A stretch of 60,915 bases of DNA, from NCBI GenBank assembly GCA_001563335.1, contig LRSL01000007.1:1-60915 (forward strand), given 5' to 3'. Position 1 is the first letter of the stretch. Each line of letters begins with the position of its first letter. The notes beneath the pieces are model-generated. The model ran no database searches and was not told the origin of the DNA. It was given only the letters and a program-made list of their open reading frames with translations. The position numbers were made by a program, and so were the translations under genes. Of the stretch, positions 1 through 8,174 are shown one piece after another. Source of the DNA: Candidatus Thorarchaeota archaeon SMTZ1-45 (GTDB lineage Archaea; Asgardarchaeota; Thorarchaeia; Thorarchaeales; Thorarchaeaceae).

Positions 1-462
1 CAATGTTCCTGATGAGTGCGCGACAATGAAGACTTTAGGAGTGTCAAACTTACTTCGAAGATAGTCAATTAATTCGTTACAATCTTCGACTAGTCTGTCT
101 AGGGTCATTGAATCAACCGGGATGCTGGAACTATATGATTTTCCTGCTCCTCGCTGATCCCAATGGACCACTGTGAAATATTTTATCAGCTCAGCATCCA
201 ATCTTCGGGAACTCGACATGCCTACTGTTGGTTCACCAGGACCGCCGTGTAAGAAAATCAAGACGGGATTATTTTGGTCCTCACCTCTAATGAATATCCA
301 TTGCTTCAAATCTCCGAGTGTAATCTCCTCCAATGAGCTTATTCCATTTGGTGTATCTATTCTTGTTGAATATCTCAAATATTGCCTATACAGGAATAGT
401 CCGATAATTAGAAACAAGAAGAATCCTAGTATTCCAATAATGATTATCAGAACGATATCCAT
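1..462 (-). CDS. Alpha/beta hydrolase, N-terminal 154 residues (runs off window edge)
   Basis: The frame is open to base 1, so the C-terminus is outside the window. An N-terminal hydrophobic segment (about residues 3-24) looks like a signal anchor. It is followed by an oxyanion-type HGGPGEP motif near residue 72, a HWDQRGAGKS motif near residue 100 and the nucleophile-elbow region AHSSG near residue 150. This pattern is typical of proline iminopeptidase-like alpha/beta hydrolases. The elbow reads HSSG rather than the usual GxSxG, which is tolerated in the superfamily. The catalytic Asp and His are not visible. It lies 6 bases downstream of an MDR gene on the same strand, so co-transcription is likely. 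The substrate is unknown. Confidence 0.8.
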   Translation of the reverse strand, partial: MDIVLIIIIGILGFFLFLIIGLFLYRQYLRYSTRIDTPNGISSLEEITLGDLKQWIFIRGEDQNNPVLIFLHGGPGEPTVGMSSSRRLDAELIKYFTVVHWDQRGAGKSYSSSIPVDSMTLDRLVEDCNELIDYLRSKFDTPKVFIVAHSSGTL

Positions 463-468
463 GCCTTT

Positions 469-1443
469 TCATTCCATAGTAACAACAACGTTTCCCAGTT
501 TGCCGCCTTGTTCAACAAATCGATGGACTTCAACAATCTGTTCTAGTGGGAAAGTTCTATCAATGACTGTCCTGATTGTCCCCGCTTCAATAAGTTCTCT
601 GAGCTCAACAAGACTATCAGTCGTATAGTCTGTGTATTTGTCATATACTATCATGTTATTGTTCCTTGCAGTAGATTTGTCTCCTCTAGAAACCGACCCG
701 TTTCCCTGGAGATAGGTCCCGTTCTCATTTAATGATTTCATACAACCTGAAAATTGGGTCACACCTACAACATCAAAGATGACATCATACGTCTCATCTC
801 TCTCTGTAAAGAGCTCTTGTTTGTAATCTATGAGATGATCAGCTCCCAATGATCGCAACATGTCGAATTTTCCCGCACTGTCCACAGCTGTCACTGTGGC
901 ACCCTCAGATTTGGCAAGCTGTAGTGCAATAGTACCTATGCTTCCTCCGGCTCCATTGATCAACACAGTTTGACCTTTCTGAATGTTTGCTTGTTTCATA
1001 TAATGGAGCGCTTCACTTCCACCAATGGGTATAGTGGACGCCTCATCAAAACTCATGTTGGTTGGCTTTATTGTTACTAATCCGTTTTCTGACATACTTT
1101 TGTACTCAGCGTAGGCTCCGAGACCAAGTGCGGTGCAAGCAAACACCTCGTCGCCAGGTTTGAACAAAGTGACATCCTTTCCAACTTCTTCTACAACTCC
1201 AGATAGCTGTTGACCCAATATCTTCTTTCTTGGACCCCTAAAACCAAATCCAAGACGTATAAGGAGTTTGAAAACAATATTATAGTAAGGAAAATTGAAA
1301 CCTCGAAGTTCGCAATCACCCAGTACTACCGTTGTTGCATGATTCTTAATCAGAATCTCGTTGTCCTTAGGTACAGGTTTGGGTACTTCAACCAGCTGAA
1401 GTACTTCTGGGGGTCCATATTTAATACAGACAATCGCTTTCAT
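469..1443 (-). CDS. MDR-family NAD(P)H:quinone-oxidoreductase-like enzyme, copy 1
   Basis: This is a 324-residue medium-chain reductase/dehydrogenase. The N-terminal GroES-like fold opens with MKAIVCIKYGPPEVLQL, and the Rossmann motif NGAGGSIGTIALQLAK lies near residue 152. The structural-zinc cysteine cluster of alcohol dehydrogenases is absent, so it fits the zinc-free quinone-oxidoreductase/zeta-crystallin/RTN4IP1-like branch, which reduces enones or quinones with NAD(P)H. A longer frame reaches 1497, but GGGTGAC just upstream and the conserved MKA start shared with three paralogues favour 1443. It is the first of four paralogues in this array. The physiological substrate cannot be read from sequence. 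Confidence 0.88.
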   Translation of the reverse strand: MKAIVCIKYGPPEVLQLVEVPKPVPKDNEILIKNHATTVVLGDCELRGFNFPYYNIVFKLLIRLGFGFRGPRKKILGQQLSGVVEEVGKDVTLFKPGDEVFACTALGLGAYAEYKSMSENGLVTIKPTNMSFDEASTIPIGGSEALHYMKQANIQKGQTVLINGAGGSIGTIALQLAKSEGATVTAVDSAGKFDMLRSLGADHLIDYKQELFTERDETYDVIFDVVGVTQFSGCMKSLNENGTYLQGNGSVSRGDKSTARNNNMIVYDKYTDYTTDSLVELRELIEAGTIRTVIDRTFPLEQIVEVHRFVEQGGKLGNVVVTME

Positions 1444-1459
1444 GAGTGTCACCCAAGTT

Positions 1460-1834
1460 TCAAACTGCTCCAATCCAATTCCATGCGTACCAGACAATCA
1501 GCACATTGAAAACAAGTCCCACAACTATCAGAAATCTATCGAAATATGAAGGGTATGTTCGCACGCCTGAGAGATTGAACAGGAAAAGGAATATGGATAC
1601 AATGATGTTTATCCAGCCATTTGCAGGATGAGGTAGGATTAGGGACATCGAAACCATGACAATTGGAATTAGCATAATTATTGCAGCAACCATCCACATT
1701 CCTTGAGTTGCCTTATTTCCTTCCATTTCCCCAGCCACAAAGTCGCCTGCAAATATGCGTAGCACATCACCCAAAAGGTAAGTTAGCATCAGAGAAATCC
1801 ATAATCCTGAAAGAATTAGCTGCACATCTTCCAT
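1460..1834 (-). CDS. Small four-helix membrane protein, DUF6326-like
   Basis: The product is a 124-residue integral membrane protein with four predicted hydrophobic segments (about residues 5-25, 46-66, 74-92 and 100-121). A central acidic/polar stretch DFVAGEMEGNK and the C-terminal VWYAWNW resemble the uncharacterised DUF6326 family; this is by recall only. It lies between two MDR reading frames on the same strand, 16 bases upstream of MDR copy 1. Just upstream of its own start is a decayed MDR N-terminus. No function is known. A role linked to the neighbouring oxidoreductases is suggested only by position. Confidence 0.68.
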   Translation of the reverse strand: MEDVQLILSGLWISLMLTYLLGDVLRIFAGDFVAGEMEGNKATQGMWMVAAIIMLIPIVMVSMSLILPHPANGWINIIVSIFLFLFNLSGVRTYPSYFDRFLIVVGLVFNVLIVWYAWNWIGAV

Positions 1835-1837
1835 ATT

Positions 1838-1897
1838 TCAACCACCAAACTTCAAGACCTTTAGAAAGCCAAAATTTGTACATACAATGGCTTTCAT
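1838..1897 (-). pseudogene. N-terminal remnant of an MDR gene
   Basis: Read on the minus strand from the ATG at 1897, this gives 19 codons beginning MKAIVCTNFG and ending KFGG before TGA at 1840-1838. MDR copy 1 begins MKAIVCIKYG, so the first ten residues match with three changes and the rest degrades. The frame stops at once and the next gene begins four bases later. The simplest reading is the leftover 5' end of a further copy in the tandem array, deleted or replaced downstream. It could instead be a short chance match, but position, strand and start agree with the array. Confidence 0.55.
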
Positions 1898-1909
1898 AAG
1901 TTTCAAGCA

Positions 1910-1951
1910 ATCCCCCCAAAAAGAGGGGATGGAGACCAAGTTGTGGTCTCC
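1910..1951 (-). terminator. Tandem hairpins downstream of the 121-residue membrane protein gene
   Basis: Two inverted repeats lie back to back: ATCCCC/GGGGAT (arms 1910-1915 and 1925-1930) and a perfect 8-bp stem GGAGACCA/TGGTCTCC (arms 1931-1938 and 1944-1951). They start 12 bases after the minus-strand stop at 1963. On the minus strand a run of five T lies in the loop of the distal hairpin. They may terminate transcription before MDR copy 1 and its neighbour, or stabilise the upstream message. Confidence 0.4.
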
Positions 1952-1962
1952 TGAACGAGCAT

Positions 1963-2328
1963 CTATTGTGGCTCCAAGAGAAGTCCCGGGAGAATGATGA
2001 ATAATCCTGGGAGGCTAAAGCCCATGAGTAGGTTGAGGATACCGACAATGGTGAATCCTGTCCTATGTGCCATCGGATCTTTTCGCCACATGTAGATAAT
2101 GATGAGATAGATGATTTCGAGACCAGCTATGGCAAAAATAATAGCTGGGATAAATAGTGGGTATGCTTGAATGAACGTTAGGACCGTCGGGTCAGTGATG
2201 AAAGATCCTAGGTCGAGGAATTCGACTGCAAGGACAAATCCAACTCCTGCACCTATGGTTGCAATAATAAAGAGGACAATGAAGATTATCGCAAACCACA
2301 ACATTCTTTGTGCTGTTTCAGCTTTCAT
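1963..2328 (-). CDS. Small membrane protein, three predicted helices, unknown family
   Basis: The product has 121 residues with hydrophobic segments near 10-38, 54-80 and 91-118. The polar linker MWRKDPMAHR lies between helices 2 and 3. I do not recognise a family with confidence; the short repeated-helix layout recalls small archaeal membrane proteins of unknown function. The start ATG at 2328 is preceded by AAAGGAGAG on the minus strand, a good ribosome-binding site. A perfect 15-bp dyad GTTAC-N5-GTAAC lies 22 bases upstream of the start, close to where transcription would begin, so the gene is probably controlled by a DNA-binding regulator. Confidence 0.65.
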   Translation of the reverse strand: MKAETAQRMLWFAIIFIVLFIIATIGAGVGFVLAVEFLDLGSFITDPTVLTFIQAYPLFIPAIIFAIAGLEIIYLIIIYMWRKDPMAHRTGFTIVGILNLLMGFSLPGLFIILPGLLLEPQ

Positions 2329-2349
2329 TCTATTTCTCTCCTTTACTAA

Positions 2350-2364
2350 GTTACATTAGGTAAC
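2350..2364. promoter_or_regulatory. Dyad GTTAC-N5-GTAAC, candidate operator
   Basis: A perfect inverted repeat with 5-bp arms and a 5-bp spacer (GTTAC ATTAG GTAAC) lies 22 bases upstream of the minus-strand start at 2328. The same architecture recurs at 5855-5869 and, with altered end bases, at 38039-38053. All three are intergenic and upstream of genes. A dimeric helix-turn-helix regulator binding site is the likely meaning; the regulator is not identified. Confidence 0.5.
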
Positions 2365-2514
2365 CAGCCTACTTCGTTCATAGGCCTCAATCATAAGTGT
2401 TCCTACAAACTTGCTCTGATTCAACATCATATGAATAATGCACCCTGATACGACAAATAAGAGTGGCAAGCACAGTCTTTTGTTGGATTTTGCTAGCTTA
2501 TTCAAGTCATGAAG

Positions 2515-2835
2515 TTAATCTGGAGTTTCGATAACATCAAAGTGAGCTGACACTTTGTCAAATCTCGATAGAAGCTGCCTCGCTTTAGGGGGAACTACAG
2601 CAACTTCATAATCCTCTCCTGCAAAATCCCGTACTGCATCTAACGTGTCAAACCACATTATTGTAACAAACTCTACACTATCGTCTGCATCTCTACGGAG
2701 AAGGTGAATACCATGATAGCCTTGAATTGAACGCTTCGCAATATTAGTGAATATCTCCGTACGTAGTAATTCTTCGTATGCATCCGCGTTCTCGCGATTC
2801 GTCCAACCATGCCATATTCTACTAATCATTCTCAA
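2515..2835 (-). CDS. Antibiotic-biosynthesis-monooxygenase (ABM)-like dimeric alpha+beta barrel protein
   Basis: This 106-residue soluble protein has the alternating strand/helix layout of the ABM fold: an RIWHGWT opening strand, a helix around YEELLRTEIF, GYHGIHLLRR, a central FVTIMWFDT strand and a final acidic/aromatic strand. Such proteins are small dimeric monooxygenases or sensors that act on aromatic or quinol-like compounds. Its place among quinone-oxidoreductase-like genes would fit detoxification of reactive organic compounds, but this is inferred. No catalytic residues can be assigned from the sequence. Confidence 0.65.
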   Translation of the reverse strand: MRMISRIWHGWTNRENADAYEELLRTEIFTNIAKRSIQGYHGIHLLRRDADDSVEFVTIMWFDTLDAVRDFAGEDYEVAVVPPKARQLLSRFDKVSAHFDVIETPD

Positions 2836-2886
2836 TCCTCATGTACCTGATAACATCCAAGTTTACCTGTCGCAATAAAATAAAAC

Positions 2887-3858
2887 CTAATTCATAGTTA
2901 TTACTACCTTTCCTCGAGCATGTCCTTCTTCAAAATAATGGAAAGCTTCAACAATCTCACTCAATGGGTAACTTCTATCTATGACTGGTACTACTTTGCC
3001 AGCTTCAAAGAGTTCCGCAAGGAAATCATAATCTTCCATTAGGTCTTGATCTAGAGGATTGATACCATAGCTCCTACTTCCCATCCTGGAAATCAATGGA
3101 CCTAGAACTAATGCTTGAAAAAGAGCTGACCTACTTCCTCCGACCATGATATACATACCATTGGGATTCAACGCTCGTCTGTAAGAGAGTAATGAACGAC
3201 GTGCCACAGTATCAAGAATCGTGTCGTAGCGCTCCCCTGTTTTTGTGAAGTCTATTTCCTTGTAATCAAGAACGTGATCTGCGCCTATTGATTTCATCAT
3301 TTCAATTTTTATCGCGCTATCGACGCCAGTAACTTCTGCTCCATAGTATTTCGCAATCTGGATTCCAAATGATCCCATTCCGCCCCCAGCTCCATTGATT
3401 AAGACCTTTTGTCCAGGCTGAATCTCTCTTTTTCCTCGTAGACTCTGCAGAGCGATGATACCTGATTCAGGGTAGGTTGATGCTTGTTCGAAAGTCATGC
3501 TAGCTGGTTTCAGCGCCAGCACTTTTTCAGGAGCACATGCATACTCAGCAAATGCACCATAGCCATTTGGGATCAACAGGTCCCCGAGGACCTCTTCACC
3601 TGGCTGAAATTTCGTGACATTACTTCCAACCATTTCGACTGTTCCAGCTATGTCAGTTCCAAGAATCTTGTGTTTTGTCCTAAGAGGACCTCCGAGGCGG
3701 GATGCCCACGAACCTCTCATAGCTTCGAAGTCGGATGCATTTAGAGAAGCTGCTTTGACTTCCACTAGAACCTGATCGGCGGCAGGAGATGGCTTTTCCA
3801 CATCCTTGTATTGAAGGACTTCTGGACCTCCATATTTTGTAATTACTATTGCTTTCAT
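2887..3858 (-). CDS. MDR-family NAD(P)H:quinone-oxidoreductase-like enzyme, copy 2
   Basis: The enzyme has 323 residues, with an MKAIVITKYGGPEVLQ start and Rossmann motif NGAGGGMGSFGIQIAK near residue 150. The substrate-domain sequence ILGTDIAGTVEMVG is shared with the array. No structural-zinc cysteines are present. An alternative ATG lies two codons upstream (3864), but GAGAGAG sits only two bases before it and at a proper distance from the ATG at 3858, so 3858 is preferred. The region FQALVLGPLISRMGS (about residues 245-260) differs strongly from the other copies and may reflect a different substrate. It lies 18 bases after a DUF4386-like membrane gene and is probably co-transcribed with it. 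Confidence 0.88.
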   Translation of the reverse strand: MKAIVITKYGGPEVLQYKDVEKPSPAADQVLVEVKAASLNASDFEAMRGSWASRLGGPLRTKHKILGTDIAGTVEMVGSNVTKFQPGEEVLGDLLIPNGYGAFAEYACAPEKVLALKPASMTFEQASTYPESGIIALQSLRGKREIQPGQKVLINGAGGGMGSFGIQIAKYYGAEVTGVDSAIKIEMMKSIGADHVLDYKEIDFTKTGERYDTILDTVARRSLLSYRRALNPNGMYIMVGGSRSALFQALVLGPLISRMGSRSYGINPLDQDLMEDYDFLAELFEAGKVVPVIDRSYPLSEIVEAFHYFEEGHARGKVVITMN

Positions 3859-3876
3859 AAGCATTCTCTCTCGTGT

Positions 3877-4575
3877 TTATAATGGCACTATTGGTACAGG
3901 TGGATGAGGGTACAATAGCCAAAATCCCAAGACTAGTTCGAAAATCCAAATCAGCAGACCCCCCAAGTTCCATAGAGCGTTGAAGTTGGGTCTTACACGT
4001 TTTGCACCGTTACCGAAACCATAGATGACGCTAGCAACAATTCCAAACCATCCAATAATTGTCAACTTTGGGAATGTTTCATAGACAACAAACACGATTG
4101 AGTATGCTAGCGTACCAATGGAGAAAAGGATTTGTGCAAAGGAGAAGGTGGAGTTCTTTGATTTGAGAATGGCAAGAGCTGAATCACTTAAAGCATCCTT
4201 TTCTGCACCACTAGCTCCCGAGTACTGAGTAGCGATATTGAGAAGACCCCAATAGTCCCTCTTTCTGTTAAGCTGGATCAAACCCTCGCCTGAACGAGCA
4301 CAAACCCAAATGATTCCAAGCATTAGATTGTATTGATTGAAAGCGATGAACAGCGATACAGCAAGAGTGATTATGATCACATGCTCTATAACCACTAACA
4401 AGGTGCCTGTTCTGAACTTCTTTGGATCTTCACTAATCTCTTGGAGCTTAGCGTCTGAGTCCAATTCACTGAATATCTCATAACCATACCTAGAAGATGC
4501 AATGACTAAAACTAGAATGATAAGCAAAAATAGAAATCCGGATATTTCCACAAACACGAATTCTTCCTCCTTCAA
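3877..4575 (-). CDS. Polytopic membrane protein, DUF4386-like
   Basis: The product has 232 residues. Hydrophobic segments lie near residues 8-28, 57-80, 82-100, 140-160, 168-188 and 200-222. The layout and the loop CARSGEGLIQLN resemble the DUF4386 family of uncharacterised membrane proteins. No catalytic motif is seen. It is encoded directly upstream of MDR copy 2 and directly downstream of an MDR C-terminal remnant, so it may have entered the array between duplicated MDR genes. Confidence 0.65.
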   Translation of the reverse strand: MKEEEFVFVEISGFLFLLIILVLVIASSRYGYEIFSELDSDAKLQEISEDPKKFRTGTLLVVIEHVIIITLAVSLFIAFNQYNLMLGIIWVCARSGEGLIQLNRKRDYWGLLNIATQYSGASGAEKDALSDSALAILKSKNSTFSFAQILFSIGTLAYSIVFVVYETFPKLTIIGWFGIVASVIYGFGNGAKRVRPNFNALWNLGGLLIWIFELVLGFWLLYPHPPVPIVPL

Positions 4576-4576
4576 T

Positions 4577-4780
4577 TTACAGATGGCTAAATGTTAGTAT
4601 AGCATTACCCATCTTTCTGCTAGCTTCAACATAAGTATGAGCCTCCACGACATATTCCATAGGATATGAGTGGAGTTGGTCTAATCCTGTTAAATACCCA
4701 CCAAACAGTAAACGGAATAGCTGTGTCACAACTAATGCTAATGATAGTCCTTCTGATTGTCTTATTTCAGTCACATTCAA
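4577..4780 (-). pseudogene. C-terminal remnant of an MDR gene
   Basis: The 67-codon frame opens with TTG overlapping the stop of MDR copy 3. Its last 27 residues (SYPMEYVVEAHTYVEASRKM and the following GNAILTF) match the C-termini of the intact copies, for example TYPLEEIVEATRYVETGRKK in copy 3. The first 40 residues show no MDR signature, and the cofactor domain is missing. It is best read as the 3' stub of a deleted tandem copy rather than a working gene. A small fused protein cannot be excluded. Confidence 0.65.
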
Positions 4781-5760
4781 GTTTCCACAACCGTAATGAC
4801 CACATTTCCTTTTTTCCGTCCAGTTTCGACATATCTCGTGGCTTCTACGATTTCCTCCAATGGATATGTCCTATCAATGACTGGTTTTAGATGTCCAGCC
4901 TCGATGAGTTCCTTGAAATATATTAGGTCCTCGTGTAGTCCTGTTGCTGTTCCTCCAAGAATTCTCTTGTTGTTTTTCTTTGGAGCAAATTTCGCTTGAA
5001 CACTACGCCTCATCATGTGAACAGCGTCAAGGAAGACTCCTCCATCCTTCAGTGCTTTCATAGAACCAGACAATGATAATTTACCAACTGCGTCAAAAAT
5101 CGCATCATAGGTTTCGCCGCTCTGGGTGAAGTCTTCCATTCTATAATCTATCATTTTGTCAGCACCAAGCTCCTTCACCCATTCATGATTTGAGGCACTA
5201 CAGACAGCAGTGACCTCAGCCCCAAAGTGCTTTGCAAGCTGGACTCCGTATGAACCAACACTGCTTGAAGCACCATAAATCAATACTTTCTGACCAGGTT
5301 GAATGTTTCCTTGTGTTCTAAGGAAGAACAATGCTGTGTCTGCGCCAACTGGAATGACAGCTGCTTCACCAAAGGTCAGATTGGTTGGTTTGTGTGTGAT
5401 TGAACCATCATTACCATCGCTATCTTCAGGAATGCATACATATTCAGCATATGCTCTAAAAGTAAAGCCAGTAGTCCCGAATATTTCATCACCAGGCTGG
5501 AATTTAGTTACTTCATTGCCTACAGCTTCAACCACTCCCGCTAGTTCAATTCCTAAAATGTTGAACTTCTTTGGTGCGAATATACCATTCATCATTCTTG
5601 CCAGAAATGGGTCCGGCTTTCGCATACGCCAGTCAGCGGCAGTCACTGATGTTGCATATATCTTGATCAGAACTTCATTTTCCTTTGGAGTTGGTTTCTC
5701 GATCTTTTTCAATTGAAGGACCTCAGGAGGCCCATATTTTTCAAATACAACAGCTTTCAT
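4777..5760 (-). CDS. MDR-family NAD(P)H:quinone-oxidoreductase-like enzyme, copy 3
   Basis: The enzyme has 327 residues, starting MKAVVFEKYGPPEVLQLKK. The Rossmann motif YGASSSVGSYGVQLAK lies near residue 161, and ILGIELAGVVEAVG is the conserved core of the catalytic domain. It is zinc-free. Compared with its neighbours it carries an insert, EDSDGNDGS, in the loop around residues 111-119. A 15-bp GTTAC-N5-GTAAC dyad sits 95 bases upstream of its start, suggesting regulated expression of this part of the array. The C-terminal stub of another copy follows immediately downstream. Confidence 0.88.
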   Translation of the reverse strand: MKAVVFEKYGPPEVLQLKKIEKPTPKENEVLIKIYATSVTAADWRMRKPDPFLARMMNGIFAPKKFNILGIELAGVVEAVGNEVTKFQPGDEIFGTTGFTFRAYAEYVCIPEDSDGNDGSITHKPTNLTFGEAAVIPVGADTALFFLRTQGNIQPGQKVLIYGASSSVGSYGVQLAKHFGAEVTAVCSASNHEWVKELGADKMIDYRMEDFTQSGETYDAIFDAVGKLSLSGSMKALKDGGVFLDAVHMMRRSVQAKFAPKKNNKRILGGTATGLHEDLIYFKELIEAGHLKPVIDRTYPLEEIVEATRYVETGRKKGNVVITVVET

Positions 5761-5854
5761 CTTTATTCACCCTTGTTTCTGTGTAGATAGAAAGCTCTTG
5801 CAAATCTTGCATACATCTCATCCGAATCCATCTCAAATATCTCTCTTTTTGTGT

Positions 5855-5869
5855 GTTACATATTGTAAC
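5855..5869. promoter_or_regulatory. Dyad GTTAC-N5-GTAAC, candidate operator
   Basis: The perfect inverted repeat GTTAC ATATT GTAAC lies in the 198-base gap between MDR copies 4 and 3. It has the same arms and spacing as the site at 2350-2364, and its core TTACATATTGTAA is identical to that of the 38039-38053 site. I see no gene in this gap. The likely target is MDR copy 3 on the minus strand. Confidence 0.5.
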
Positions 5870-5958
5870 CAGCTCATTGAGTTTTTGCAGGCTTTTGCAT
5901 AAGTCTTCCGACAAATATCAACTAGGTCTTCCTCCAACTGGCTTCTTGTCGTGTTTAT

Positions 5959-6891
5959 CTAGTCTTGATCCACAATCACAACGACGCATCCTCTCTTACG
6001 CCCAGTTTCCACGTATTTGTGAGCCTCTGGGATCTGCCTAAAGGTGTAGGTCTTGTCTATGACGGATTGTATCTTGCCCTCTTCCATGAGATCTTTCAGG
6101 AAGAACATGTATTCCAAATGGTCCTTGCTTCTACCAACACCACCAGAATGTTTGTTGACATTAAGATGAATACCTGTTTCTTTCAACGACGCCTTCCATT
6201 GCTCAGGGGTGAGCTTGTCTATAGCATCAAAGATGACATCGTATGTTTCTCCACTCTTACTGAAGTCTTCAGTCGTGTAATCAATCACCTTATCAGCTCC
6301 TAGTGATTTCACAAGTTCCAGATTTCTGGTACTGCACACGCCAGTTACTACTGCACCAAGGTGTTTCGCGATTTGGACTGCATACGTTCCGACATTTCCA
6401 GATGCTCCATAAATCAATACTCTCTGTCCAACTTGAATGTCAGCTATCTTGAGTACTTTCGCTGCCGTCAATCCGCCTCCAAGGACTGGGACTGCTTGCT
6501 CAAATGACATGTTTGAAGGTTTGACTGCTATGATATCATCTTCAGGCATGCACTTGTACTGTGCATAACCTCCAAGATCCACCCAGAAGGTTGATGCAAT
6601 GACCTCGTCACCGACTTTGAATTTTGTGACATCTTCACCAACTTCCTCTATCTCACCAGCTATCTCCATTCCTAGGATATCCTTCCTAGGCTTTGTGAAA
6701 CCTAAGAAAAGACGCGCAGCAATCTTCTGCCCAGTAGGAAGGTCGAGACCCCGCATTTTCACATCACCAGTAGACACTGTTGTCATCCTAATCTTGACTA
6801 GGACTTCATTGGTCTTTGGAACTGGTTTCTCAATCTCTTTGATTTGCAAGACTTCCGGTGGTCCATATTTGGTGGTTACCATTGCTTTCAT
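5959..6891 (-). CDS. MDR-family NAD(P)H:quinone-oxidoreductase-like enzyme, copy 4
   Basis: The enzyme has 310 residues. The frame can be extended to 6942, but the paralogue-conserved MKAMVTTKYGPPEVLQIKE start is at 6891. The Rossmann motif YGASGNVGTYAVQIAK lies near residue 150. It is zinc-free, like the other copies. It is the most upstream gene of the MDR array on the minus strand. The C-terminus TGRKRGCVVVIVDQD keeps the family signature that also identifies the stub at 4577-4780. The reaction is presumably NAD(P)H-dependent reduction of a quinone or enone; the substrate is unknown. Confidence 0.87.
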   Translation of the reverse strand: MKAMVTTKYGPPEVLQIKEIEKPVPKTNEVLVKIRMTTVSTGDVKMRGLDLPTGQKIAARLFLGFTKPRKDILGMEIAGEIEEVGEDVTKFKVGDEVIASTFWVDLGGYAQYKCMPEDDIIAVKPSNMSFEQAVPVLGGGLTAAKVLKIADIQVGQRVLIYGASGNVGTYAVQIAKHLGAVVTGVCSTRNLELVKSLGADKVIDYTTEDFSKSGETYDVIFDAIDKLTPEQWKASLKETGIHLNVNKHSGGVGRSKDHLEYMFFLKDLMEEGKIQSVIDKTYTFRQIPEAHKYVETGRKRGCVVVIVDQD

Positions 6892-7019
6892 TATCGACAC
6901 AGTCTTGTAACTATGGTCCGTAAGTAATAAATGAAGTGTCAATAATCAGAAACTTTGGATTCATCGTATAGAGAATCATCAGAAAGTAGGAGATATTTCT
7001 TCTAGAAACAGAGTCAGTT

Positions 7020-7511
7020 CTAATGATTTGATAAGAAGCTCTCAATATCCTGAGTGAAATTCAGTGTTCCTCTCTCTATTTGCTTCGTTAAAGCATCTAA
7101 ATCACTGAAGTCTGGGTTGTCAATTAAGATGTGATCCAAAATAGAATCAACACCTTCTGTCGTAATTGCTATGTTGTATTCTTTCCAGCCACATTCACTG
7201 AACAATTTCATGTATTTTGTTTGAACATCCTTGTTACTTGCTGATAACCAAACCTCAAAACGAAATGCTTCATGAAGGAAGACTATCGCGATTTTCAATT
7301 TTCGATGTTTCAATGATTTTTTGAAAAAGGAGAAATATGTCATATCCATATATCCATAATAGACGCTACCAGAAACAGAGTCATCAGGATATTTCTTTTT
7401 GAAATATAATCTCAAAGTGTTGAAATATTCCATCAATCCTCTGTATGCTTCTATGATGGTGCCCTTCTCTAGCTGTTTCTTGTATTCATTCATAGATTCA
7501 TGGAATGACAT
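7020..7511 (-). CDS. Conserved hypothetical soluble protein, DUF7000-like
   Basis: The 163-residue soluble protein opens with an amphipathic helix (MNEYKKQLEKGTIIEAYRGL). The segment VSGSVYYGYMDMTYFSFF is very aromatic, and AIVFLHEAFRFEVWLSA follows. From memory this matches a conserved family of unknown function (DUF7000) often found as single genes in archaea and bacteria. No enzymatic motif or membrane segment is visible. It is probably a stand-alone gene, as gaps of 40 to 130 bases separate it from its neighbours. Confidence 0.65.
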   Translation of the reverse strand: MSFHESMNEYKKQLEKGTIIEAYRGLMEYFNTLRLYFKKKYPDDSVSGSVYYGYMDMTYFSFFKKSLKHRKLKIAIVFLHEAFRFEVWLSASNKDVQTKYMKLFSECGWKEYNIAITTEGVDSILDHILIDNPDFSDLDALTKQIERGTLNFTQDIESFLSNH

Positions 7512-7551
7512 ATTTTATTCCTCGATGAGCTTGAATTGCTTCTTTGATAAA

Positions 7552-8109
7552 CTAGGTTTCTTGTTTCCTCTCATTCACTATCCAATAGATGAAGTATATT
7601 GCAATAGGAATACCGAAGACCACAAAGACCCAGCCAACCGCAGTTAACCATGAGATTACCCAGTCAGTTAATGTCCATGCGTTAAAGGCAAGGTCCCAGC
7701 GACCACTTGTCCATATAATGATCAGCCAAAATACACCGATGAGGAAACCGATAGCATCACCTTCTTCACGCGAACCGCGTTTAGTTTTTCCCAAACGTTC
7801 TTCCTCTGGAAGCTTACTGTACCACTTGAGGTATATCACCACGACTATTACAAGGACCCAACTTCCCACAAAGAGAAGTTCCCAAAAGATCACATGCAAA
7901 ATGAATGTGATAAGATACCCGACAGTGAACTCTCCAAGTGTCGATGGTAAAAGGGCTGTTGCTTGTGCATTTTCAACAAACCAGAGTAATACAAGCACCG
8001 CTGCGCTCACAGCGACTGCAAAGACCGCAACGAACACTATGGTCATTTTCCAATGTCTTTTCAGAAATCTCTTCTGTTGTTCATCAAGTAGCTCATCGTC
8101 AGTACTCAT
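7552..8109 (-). CDS. Polytopic membrane protein of unknown function
   Basis: The product has 185 residues. A charged N-terminus (STDDELLDEQQKRFLKRHW) precedes hydrophobic segments near 22-46, 63-97 (long enough for two helices), 119-138 and 159-178. A basic/acidic cytosolic loop, LPEEERLGKTKRGSREEGD, lies between the second and third groups. I do not recognise a family. The tail WIVNERKQET is short and polar. No operon partner is obvious. Confidence 0.6.
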   Translation of the reverse strand: MSTDDELLDEQQKRFLKRHWKMTIVFVAVFAVAVSAAVLVLLWFVENAQATALLPSTLGEFTVGYLITFILHVIFWELLFVGSWVLVIVVVIYLKWYSKLPEEERLGKTKRGSREEGDAIGFLIGVFWLIIIWTSGRWDLAFNAWTLTDWVISWLTAVGWVFVVFGIPIAIYFIYWIVNERKQET

Positions 8110-8174
8110 TATATAAACTCCTTCACTAATCTTGAATGAATGGTTGTGTCTTCTTTGTAATTAATCCTCTGTAT

